64,000 nt of DNA from SIG307 sp964545045 (GTDB taxonomy: Bacteria > Bacillota > Clostridia > Lachnospirales > Lachnospiraceae): the NCBI GenBank assembly GCA_964545045.1, contig CAZJEN010000015.1, positions 1-64,000 on the forward strand, read 5' to 3'. The position numbers and the translations under genes were made by a program. Every line of letters begins with the position of its first letter. Position 1 is the stretch's first letter. The notes under the pieces were generated by a model. It was not told the DNA's origin. It ran no database searches and saw only the letters and a program-made list of their open reading frames with translations. Positions 1 to 6,060 of this stretch are shown here, one piece after another.

Positions 1-148
1 CCAAGCCAAGCTCTTCTTCTCGTTTTTCTTCTCGTTTCTTTTGATACTGCTTCCATCTATAATAGTTTGTTACATGCAACCCGAACACTTCGCACATCTT
101 CTTCACCGGAAATCTTGTGCCGTTTCGGCTAATTGCCTCATATTTCAT
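1..148 (-). CDS. IS3-family transposase OrfB, N-terminal part only
   Basis: Reading the minus strand from the ATG at 146-148 gives about 49 residues beginning MKYEAISRNG and continuing to the window edge, with a VTNYYRW stretch typical of the N-terminal region of IS3 OrfB before the DDE integrase core. The start overlaps the orfA stop as ATGA (145-148), so the two are probably translated by coupling or by frameshifting into an OrfAB fusion as in other IS3 elements. The catalytic domain lies outside the window and activity cannot be judged. Confidence 0.75.
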   Translation of the reverse strand, partial: MKYEAISRNGTRFPVKKMCEVFGLHVTNYYRWKQYQKKREEKREEELGL

Positions 149-498
149 TCCGGCGGTTGCATGAAGATGTGCAGGGATTTTTTTAGGATTTCTACCTTTA
201 ACTTCTCATCCTCTGCCGCTTTCTTCTGGCGTTCCAGTTCCCGTTCCTTATCCTTAAGCTGTCTCTCCAGCTGCTTTATTTTTGCTCGTAATTCCTCTTC
301 GTCTTTTGGCATTCTCTCTTTAATTCCGTTCTCTACTGCATAAGTCGGCATGTTGTGCCGCTTCCTGTAATCATTTACCCATCGGCACAGGGTATTTACG
401 TTCACTCCGATTTCTTTTGCCACCTTCGTAATCGATCTTTTTGACTCAATAATGTACGCTGCGGTCTGTTCTCTCATTTCCTCTGAATATTTTGCCAT
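145..498 (-). CDS. IS3-family transposase OrfA (helix-turn-helix, leucine-zipper-like)
   Basis: 117 aa. Residues ~1-50 form an HTH_Tnp_1-type DNA-binding region (VAKEIGVNVNTLCRWVNDY) that would recognise the element ends. Residues ~65-110 are a charged coiled coil (KIKQLERQLKDKERELERQ) expected to mediate multimerisation with OrfB. An AAGGAG ribosome binding site nine bases before the ATG supports the start. The length is normal for IS3 OrfA and no internal disruption is seen. Confidence 0.9.
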   Translation of the reverse strand: MAKYSEEMREQTAAYIIESKRSITKVAKEIGVNVNTLCRWVNDYRKRHNMPTYAVENGIKERMPKDEEELRAKIKQLERQLKDKERELERQKKAAEDEKLKVEILKKSLHIFMQPPE

Positions 499-575
499 AT
501 CGCATCACTCCTTTTCATATGCATATGGTATCACAAACGAGTATCACATTTCCACCGCATTCCAATATAATTATA

Positions 576-2105
576 TTACAGACCAAGCTTATTCAAATAA
601 GCCGCCATCTGTGTTTGAACATCTTTAAGTTCCGCTTCAATACTGGCAATATTAGCACGTACTTCATCGATATCTATAAATTCTTCCTCTTCAAAGGTAT
701 CGACATAGCGTGGTATATTAAGATTATATTCATTCTCTCGAATTTCTTCTCTTGATGCCTTATATGCAAATTTATCTACAGATTCATATGCCTTATAAGT
801 ATCAATAATTTTTTCTATATCTTTATCTCTTAAGATATTTTGATTTTTTCCCTTTTCAAAATTTCCATCTCCGCTAGCATCAATGAACAATACATCACTA
901 CGTTTACGATTTTTCTTAAAAACCAAAATACATGCAGGAATTGATGTTCCATAGAAAAGGTTAGCCGGTAATCCTATAACAGCATCTAGCAAATTGAGTT
1001 CAACAAGTTGCTCTCTAATCCTGCCTTCTGATGCTCCTCTAAACAATACTCCATGAGGCAATACAACTGCCATACGACCGTTATCCGCATCCAGACTATG
1101 AAGCATATGAAGTACAAACGCATAATCCCCCTTACTTGAAGGCGGTACCCCCCAATCAAATCTATGATAAACGTCTAAATCCGCTGTCATTTTCGGCTTT
1201 TTGTTTTCATCAGTAACCTCCGGAAGAAAACCGCTATCCCACTTATCAAGAGAAAACGGCGGATTAGCTACTACACACTGGAATTTCATCAATTTATCAT
1301 CTTCTAAATTTTGGGGATTGGACAAAGTATCTCCCTGCCAAATCTTTGCATCATCAATTCCGTGCAAAAACATATTCATACTACACAATGCCCATGTTTG
1401 CATATTCTTTTCCTGTCCATAAATAGCAACTTTGTTTGTATTTGCTTGCGCATATGCTTTTAATATCAATCCTCCACTACCACAAGTAGGATCATAAATT
1501 CTGTCATTTTCCTTTGGTTCTACCAACATAGCAACCAGCTTTGAAACCTGACTAGGTGTAAAGAATTCGCCACCTTTTTTCCCCGCATCAGAAGCAAAGT
1601 TTGCAATCATATATTCATAGGCATCACCAATGATATCATTACTCTCTAATACAGAAGGTCTCAAATCCAAATCATGAAAATCATTTAATAAATTCTTTAA
1701 TGTTGCATTTTTTTCTTTTTTCTCACCAAAATCAACTTGAGAATTAAAGTCAATCGCACGAAATACATTTCTAAGTTTACCACTGTTATGTTCTTCAATA
1801 TTGCTCAAAGCTATATTAATTTTCTGACCTATTTCTGCATCATTTCTATTTTCATAAAGATACTCAAATGTAGATTCTTCATCCAATACAAAAGGTTCTC
1901 TACTCATAGCTCTCTCAACTCTTCGCATATCCCCTGCGTACTGCTGCATATATTTCTCTTTTGTTTCTGTACATACATCACTCAAATATTTTACAAACAA
2001 CATAGATAAGATGTAATCTTTATATCTAGAACTATCAATTTTTCCTCTGAAACTATCACATGCTTTCCATAAAACTTTTTCAATATCGCTCTTTGTTGTC
2101 TTCAT
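576..2105 (-). CDS. hsdM: Type I restriction-modification DNA methyltransferase subunit HsdM
   Basis: 509 aa N6-adenine methyltransferase. The N-terminal HsdM_N helical domain (residues ~5-140) is followed by the N6_Mtase domain with a SAM-binding motif DPTCGSGG at ~205-212 and catalytic NPPF at ~281-284. With an HsdS subunit it methylates adenine in a bipartite target; with HsdR it would also restrict. The gene overlaps the upstream hsdS by one base (TAATG), indicating coupled translation. No hsdR is visible: the next gene downstream is an IS3 element 27 bp away. The methylase motifs are intact, so an orphan methyltransferase or a system with a distant HsdR are both possible. Confidence 0.93.
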   Translation of the reverse strand: MKTTKSDIEKVLWKACDSFRGKIDSSRYKDYILSMLFVKYLSDVCTETKEKYMQQYAGDMRRVERAMSREPFVLDEESTFEYLYENRNDAEIGQKINIALSNIEEHNSGKLRNVFRAIDFNSQVDFGEKKEKNATLKNLLNDFHDLDLRPSVLESNDIIGDAYEYMIANFASDAGKKGGEFFTPSQVSKLVAMLVEPKENDRIYDPTCGSGGLILKAYAQANTNKVAIYGQEKNMQTWALCSMNMFLHGIDDAKIWQGDTLSNPQNLEDDKLMKFQCVVANPPFSLDKWDSGFLPEVTDENKKPKMTADLDVYHRFDWGVPPSSKGDYAFVLHMLHSLDADNGRMAVVLPHGVLFRGASEGRIREQLVELNLLDAVIGLPANLFYGTSIPACILVFKKNRKRSDVLFIDASGDGNFEKGKNQNILRDKDIEKIIDTYKAYESVDKFAYKASREEIRENEYNLNIPRYVDTFEEEEFIDIDEVRANIASIEAELKDVQTQMAAYLNKLGL

Positions 2106-2692
2106 TATTTTTTCCTCATTTCTTTCTGTATTCTATTAATGGCCTCTTTATAATACAATTCCTTTTGTCCCATAATCTGACCTAATAAGTGTATTTCTTT
2201 TTTTGCCAGCAAATATAATTCTCCTATTTGGGCCTGCTCAGATAAACTAATTTGCTCAATATTTAACGCTGCATATGACATAGGTTTAATCGTCCCAAGC
2301 ATTGTACTGCTTATATTTTGTTGTAACTCTTGCTTAACTTTTTCAGTATTCAATAACCAATACAAATACGACGGCACCAACTTTTTCCTATCTGGCCTAA
2401 TAACCACAAAATGTGATGGAATAACTAAATTTTCATGTAACTCATCAATAAGAACTGCTGTAAACGGATACGTCAATCTAACAACTATATCTTCTGCTTT
2501 GGTTATATACACCGACTTAATTCGCTCATTTGCTTCAAACTCTTCAACTAAATTATCTTCAATATATCCCTTCTCATTAATCGCTTTTAGATTCATCGTT
2601 TTGTATTTTATTATCCCTTGGTCTGTTGCTTTTGCTTGTTTCCTCGACGTAACAAGACCTGTATTTAATATTGCTATTTCATCTAACCTCAC
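2105..2692 (-). CDS. hsdS: Half-size type I specificity subunit HsdS
   Basis: 195 aa from a GTG start preceded by AAGGAGG six bases upstream. It begins MRLDEIAILNTG, has one target-recognition-domain-like region (PSHFVVIRPDRKKLVPSYLY) and ends in a coiled-coil helix (KEIHLLGQIMGQKELYYKEA). Full HsdS proteins are ~400 aa with two recognition domains; this one has a single domain and one spacer helix, so it would be expected to act as a homodimer recognising a palindromic bipartite site, as known for some half-HsdS proteins. It could also be a truncated remnant, but the clean start, stop and overlap with hsdM favour a functional gene. Confidence 0.8.
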   Translation of the reverse strand: MRLDEIAILNTGLVTSRKQAKATDQGIIKYKTMNLKAINEKGYIEDNLVEEFEANERIKSVYITKAEDIVVRLTYPFTAVLIDELHENLVIPSHFVVIRPDRKKLVPSYLYWLLNTEKVKQELQQNISSTMLGTIKPMSYAALNIEQISLSEQAQIGELYLLAKKEIHLLGQIMGQKELYYKEAINRIQKEMRKK

Positions 2693-2726
2693 CGCTTACC
2701 TCCTTCTACATCTCATAACGTCCTAC

Positions 2727-2769
2727 GCAACCGACACATTTCAGTAATCAGTTGAAATGTGTCGGTTGC
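2727..2769. repeat. Perfect 17-bp inverted repeat between hsdS and the zinc-ribbon gene
   Basis: GCAACCGACACATTTCA (2727-2743) and its exact reverse complement (2753-2769) flank a 9-nt loop. It lies 7 bp past the stop of the zinc-ribbon gene and ~35 bp before the hsdS start. No T-run follows on the minus strand, so it is not a classical terminator; an operator or a recombinase site are alternatives. Confidence 0.6.
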
Positions 2770-2776
2770 ATCAACT

Positions 2777-3406
2777 TTAATCCAAGCTGTCCTCTGCTTG
2801 ATCAACCTCATAACAATGTTTCGAATTACGTTTGCACTCTAGCACTGGGATTTTTTTGGTAACCTCCCGTTTAACCTTACCATCACTATAATACCTATCT
2901 ACCCATTCCACAGCCTTATTATAGTATTTCATCTCCCCTCCACATTGCGGACATTTAGAAATGTTCATTTTTTCTATTGACAATCTTTTCCCATATCCGC
3001 TTATTGCTAAATTAAAACACAAAGGATGTCGCGTTTGTCGTTTTGTTATTCGCCGTAAGCTAATAGAAAGGATTAAGATAAGCATAACGCCCATAAGTAT
3101 CCATATCCAAAACTGTTGGTTCTCTACATTTTTTGTTTCAAAAGGCCCTCTCAAAACAGCATATGCATTTCCCAAAATTTTCCCCACCGGCAACAATGCT
3201 ATAAGTCCAGTAATAACACTCACCCATGTCAACACTCCAAGGGTAACCGGACTTCTCCATAGCGGTTCCGGCGTATATGTAGCCTTCTTTTCGGATCTCG
3301 CCTGCGACATTTCCGCATGAATATTTATTATCTGACCGCCTACTTGTGCCGGACCATTAAAGGTGTTCCCTATGTTAATATTACTGTTACAATTTTTCTC
3401 ACTCAT
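2777..3406 (-). CDS. Hypothetical membrane protein with C-terminal zinc ribbon
   Basis: 209 aa using the ATG at 3406, chosen because AAAGGAG lies 6 bases upstream; an upstream in-frame start would add 19 unsupported residues. The N-terminus (~residues 7-25) is Asn/Gly-rich (NIGNTFNGPAQVGGQ), a style seen at the start of some effector and conflict-system proteins. Two membrane segments follow (VTLGVLTWVSVITGLIALL and WIWILMGVMLILILSI). The C-terminal ~55 residues carry CPQCGG and a later Cys/His pair (ECKRNSKHC), consistent with zinc binding. I do not recognise the family. It lies in the same orientation just upstream of hsdS and could be an accessory gene of that locus. Confidence 0.7.
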   Translation of the reverse strand: MSEKNCNSNINIGNTFNGPAQVGGQIINIHAEMSQARSEKKATYTPEPLWRSPVTLGVLTWVSVITGLIALLPVGKILGNAYAVLRGPFETKNVENQQFWIWILMGVMLILILSISLRRITKRQTRHPLCFNLAISGYGKRLSIEKMNISKCPQCGGEMKYYNKAVEWVDRYYSDGKVKREVTKKIPVLECKRNSKHCYEVDQAEDSLD

Positions 3407-3468
3407 GCTATTCTCCTTTATCATCACTAAAGTTTCAAAGGTGGAATCGCAGCACCTTATCAAATTTG

Positions 3469-3612
3469 TTATTCTTTGTTGTTTTTAGGAATTCTAAATG
3501 CTTTTATACCATACTGGCTTGCGTATATCCTTGACCCATCCTTTTTCGTAATATAGGCGGTGTAGATATACTCTATCTCTTCCTTGTCTTTTTCCTCTTT
3601 TCCCTTTGCCAA
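3469..3612 (-). CDS. Small 47-aa hypothetical protein (TTG start)
   Basis: A TTG codon at 3612 preceded by AAAGGAG seven bases upstream opens a 47-aa frame starting MAKGKEEKDKEEIEYIY, containing ITKKDGSRIYASQYGIKAF and ending PKNNKE. Small proteins with an 'I-T-x-x-G-x-R-I-Y-A-x-x-Y-G-x-K-A-F' pattern are, from memory, common next to mobile-element genes in Clostridia; their function is unknown to me. The good ribosome binding site and charged, well-patterned sequence argue against chance. It is transcribed divergently from the predicted small RNA at 3672. Confidence 0.55.
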   Translation of the reverse strand: MAKGKEEKDKEEIEYIYTAYITKKDGSRIYASQYGIKAFRIPKNNKE

Positions 3613-3636
3613 GAATCTTCTCCTTTCTCATAACCG

Positions 3637-3665
3637 TTGAAATTCCTGACATTGTATGCTATAAT
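3637..3665 (+). promoter_or_regulatory. Strong sigma-A promoter for a small RNA
   Basis: TTGAAA (3637-3642), a 17-bp spacer and TATAAT (3660-3665) with an extended TGC just before the -10. This near-consensus promoter points away from any protein gene on the plus strand; the start is expected near 3672. Confidence 0.8.
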
Positions 3666-3671
3666 GACTTT

Positions 3672-3746
3672 GTTGAGAGTCGTCGCGATTCCATATCGTG
3701 TCACGATTTCTGAAAAGCTATAAGGTTGCCGCCTTATGGCTTTTTT
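3672..3746 (+). ncRNA. Predicted ~75-nt small RNA
   Basis: A near-consensus promoter and a strong intrinsic terminator lie only ~75 nt apart with no ORF of note between them, which defines a short stand-alone transcript. The body contains two related motifs (CGCGATT and CACGATT) separated by CCATATCGTGT. No match to a known RNA family is recognised. Its position next to the 47-aa protein on the opposite strand in an accessory island suggests an element-encoded regulatory RNA. Confidence 0.6.
3716..3746 (+). terminator. Intrinsic terminator of the predicted small RNA
   Basis: AGCTATAAGG (3716-3725) pairs with CCTTATGGCT (3732-3741) around a 6-nt loop, followed by a run of six T (3741-3746). 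Confidence 0.8.
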
Positions 3747-3876
3747 GTTATGTATGTTTTGAACTGATTGTTTCGTATAAATATAGCCGAAATCATATCA
3801 GCTTATTTGTATTATATCATGCTTTATAACCCATGTCAAGTTTTTTGTTATGCAGATTTTGAACTTTTAATTTATG

Positions 3877-3923
3877 AAAGAAAGTTCTGCTACAAAAGAT
3901 ATAACAGTAGCAGAACTTTCTTA
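3877..3923 (-). terminator. Intrinsic terminator after proS
   Basis: AAGAAAGTTCTGCTAC (3878-3893) and its exact reverse complement (3907-3922) form a 16-bp stem about 20 bp past the proS stop, with an A/T-rich base on both sides, so it may work in both directions. Confidence 0.8.
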
Positions 3924-3942
3924 AAATCATTCTAATTTCTTT

Positions 3943-5376
3943 TTAATATGCCTTACCCCAATATACCATGCTCTTTGCCGGCTTGCCGCAGCATACACAG
4001 GTCTTTGCGATTTCTTCCTGTGCAAACGGCATACAACGGGAGCTTACGCCCGCCTTTTCCTTTAATGCCTCTTCACAGGCAAGCTCGCCGCACCACATAG
4101 CCTTAATGAATCCGGACTTATTCTCTGCCACGTCCATCATCTCGTCCATAGTGGTTGCGCTGTAGGTATGCTCATCGCGATGCACTCTTGCACGCTCTAA
4201 CATTTCCTTCTGCATGGTGTCAAGAAGCTCGCCAACCTTTACTTCCAGCTCATCTAAGGATACGGTCACCTTTTCGTTGGTATCACGTCTTGCGATAACC
4301 GCCTGATTTGCTTCAATGTCCTTCGGACCGATTTCGATACGAAGCGGCACACCGCGCATCTCATGCTCTGCGAACTTCCAGCCCGGAGACTTGTCGGAAT
4401 CGTCAACCTTTACACGGAAGCCCTTTAAAATGTTGCCAAGCTCGTATGCCTTGTCCAGAACACCTTCCTTGTCCTGACGCACCGGAATGACCACTGCCTG
4501 TACCGGAGCGATTGCCGGCGGAAGTACAAGACCGCTGTTATCACCATGTACCATAATAACCGCACCGATTAAGCGGGTGGTCATACCCCAGGAAGTCTGG
4601 TGAACGTACTGTAACTTATTTTCCTTATCCGTATACTGGATATCAAACGCCTTCGCAAAACCGTCACCGAAGTTGTGGCTGGTACCGGACTGCAATGCCT
4701 TACCGTCATGCATCAATGCCTCGATGGTATAGGTAGCCTCCGCACCTGCGAACTTCTCCTTATCGGTCTTACGTCCGCGTACCATCGGAATCGCTAAAAT
4801 CTCTTCACAGAAATCCGCATAGAGATTTAACATCTGGATCGTTCTTGCCTCCGCTTCCTCAGCGGTTGCGTGAGCGGTATGACCCTCCTGCCACAAGAAC
4901 TCCATGGAACGAAGGAACGGACGGGTCGTCTTCTCCCAACGAACTACAGAACACCACTGGTTGTATACCTTCGGAAGATCACGGTAGGAACCGATAATCT
5001 TGGAATAAAAATCACAGAACAAAGTCTCGGAGGTCGGACGTACGCACATACGCTCCTGCAACGGCTCACTGCCGCCGTGGGTTACCCATGCAACCTCCGG
5101 AGCAAAGCCCTCTACATGATCCTTTTCCTTGTTAAGAAGGCTCTCCGGAATAAACATCGGCATGTAAACATTCTCTACGCCGGTTTCCTTAAAGCGACGG
5201 TCCAGTTCCCTCTGAATGAGCTCCCAAATTGCATAACCGGACGGACGGATAACCATACATCCCTTAATACCGGAATACTCCACCAGTTCTGCCTTCTTCA
5301 CGATGTCCGTGTACCATTGCGCGAAATCTTCTTCCATCGAAGTAATCGCCTCTACCATTTTCTTTTCTTTTTCCAT
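3943..5376 (-). CDS. proS: Prolyl-tRNA synthetase, short eukaryote/archaea-like type
   Basis: 477 aa starting at the ATG at 5376 (MEKEKKMVEAITSMEEDF), supported by AGGAGG eight bases upstream; the frame stays open for 57 more codons but those run into leader structure. It charges tRNA-Pro with proline using ATP. Class II motifs are visible: motif 2 region around RWEKTTRPFLRSMEFLWQEG, motif 3 region around GDNSGLVLPP, and a C-terminal domain ending VYWGKAY with a CVCCGKPAK Cys cluster typical of the ~480-aa ProRS class that lacks the bacterial editing insertion. It is controlled by a T-box leader with a proline specifier, matching the enzyme. It is followed by a strong terminator, so it appears monocistronic. 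Confidence 0.97.
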   Translation of the reverse strand: MEKEKKMVEAITSMEEDFAQWYTDIVKKAELVEYSGIKGCMVIRPSGYAIWELIQRELDRRFKETGVENVYMPMFIPESLLNKEKDHVEGFAPEVAWVTHGGSEPLQERMCVRPTSETLFCDFYSKIIGSYRDLPKVYNQWCSVVRWEKTTRPFLRSMEFLWQEGHTAHATAEEAEARTIQMLNLYADFCEEILAIPMVRGRKTDKEKFAGAEATYTIEALMHDGKALQSGTSHNFGDGFAKAFDIQYTDKENKLQYVHQTSWGMTTRLIGAVIMVHGDNSGLVLPPAIAPVQAVVIPVRQDKEGVLDKAYELGNILKGFRVKVDDSDKSPGWKFAEHEMRGVPLRIEIGPKDIEANQAVIARRDTNEKVTVSLDELEVKVGELLDTMQKEMLERARVHRDEHTYSATTMDEMMDVAENKSGFIKAMWCGELACEEALKEKAGVSSRCMPFAQEEIAKTCVCCGKPAKSMVYWGKAY

Positions 5377-5400
5377 TTTCTTTCCTCCTTTTCTAAGTGC

Positions 5401-5629
5401 GGAACTTTTTGAATATGTACTGTCTTTTCTCGTCTCCCGGATGTAACACTTTCTAATTGTCCCGAGCACATATTTCTTCATAGTGACACAACCGGCTCCA
5501 ACGCGCCCTCCTTGCCGCGTGTCGCCTTGCTTGAACGTCCTGTTCAAGCATTGTTAACAACTATCGGAACAATAAGAAAGTCTAACATCCTACCGAAAGT
5601 TCAAAGACAGTACATATTCAAAAAGTTCC
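5401..5629. repeat. 229-bp palindromic element with perfect 27-bp terminal inverted repeats
   Basis: Positions 5401-5427 (GGAACTTTTTGAATATGTAC...) are the exact reverse complement of 5603-5629. Inside, the two halves remain partly complementary (for example GGATGTAACACTTTCT near 5442 against AGAAAGTCTAACATCC near 5576), so the RNA could fold into one very long hairpin. It lies in the proS leader between the T-box terminator and the proS ribosome binding site, and no gene is recognised in it. A MITE-like non-autonomous element is the simplest explanation; no clear target duplication was found. Confidence 0.7.
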
Positions 5630-5739
5630 TCGTTTACCAAAAAGTCTGAAGATAAATGTGCAAAAGAGATAACATTCCTTCCTCACAATTATCTTCTCAT
5701 GTACGTTTGAGGGAACCTTTCCTTCCCGCGCGCCGGCTC

Positions 5740-6018
5740 GGGCAAAAGGAAAGGTCCCTCCTACGGGGAACCCGTAGAAGGGACCGAAATTCGTCGGCGG
5801 TACCACCCTTCTTAGCCGGTCTGTCCGGCTCTCTCACACAGCCTGCACTGTGTTCCCCCGATATCGCAGGGTCTGCGCCGCGTTCCTCACGCGGGACTCC
5901 GAGGCCGGTTCCATCTGCACATCCGGGAAACTCTCAGCAACTGTCTCCCTCTCTGTATGGACTGCTTCCATGTACTATTCCTCTTCTTCGTCACGTTCTT
6001 CGGATAAACCGAAATCTA
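5740..6018 (-). promoter_or_regulatory. T-box riboswitch (proline) controlling proS
   Basis: On the minus strand the conserved T-box AAGGGTGGTACCGCC lies at about 5797-5811, preceded by a structured stem I. The specifier loop reads GAA-CCG-GCC-TCGGAG, putting the specifier codon CCG (Pro) at 5906-5908. A terminator stem (GGTCCCTTCTACGGG at 5784-5770 pairing with the complementary arm down to 5753) is followed by a T-rich tract at 5752-5744. Uncharged tRNA-Pro should stabilise the antiterminator and allow read-through into proS. A further hairpin just downstream (about 5708-5760) reuses the 3' arm of the terminator (GGGACCTTTCC pairing with GGAAAGGTTCCC). Confidence 0.93.
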
Positions 6019-6024
6019 ATGTGT

Positions 6025-6053
6025 ATCTTACCCGAATTCCAACGATTTGTCAA
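6025..6053 (-). promoter_or_regulatory. Promoter of the proS T-box leader
   Basis: Minus-strand TTGACA (6048-6053), 17-bp spacer, TAAGAT (6025-6030). It sits immediately after the stop of the chemoreceptor gene, so proS has its own transcript starting near 6018 with a leader of about 640 nt. Confidence 0.85.
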
Positions 6054-6060
6054 CCACAAA

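Larger units (their letters stand above)
1..548 (-). mobile_element. IS3-family insertion sequence, cut by the window edge
   Basis: The overlapping orfA/orfB transposase pair identifies an IS3-type element; only its orfA end is in the window. A plausible terminal inverted repeat on the minus strand runs from about 548 to 527 and starts TGTGATACTC; TATCAC occurs twice there (529-534 and 542-547). The other terminus and any target duplication lie outside, so the boundary is a guess. The element starts only ~27 bp downstream of the hsdM stop codon, so it may separate hsdM from a former downstream partner. Confidence 0.6.

Noticed and set aside
3747..3876. Coding potential between the predicted small RNA and the proS terminator
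   Set aside because: The 130-bp stretch is A/T-rich with no supported frame, promoter or structure.
5377..5547. 57-codon N-terminal extension of proS
   Set aside because: It runs into the palindromic leader element, lacks family similarity, and a strong AGGAGG supports the start at 5376.
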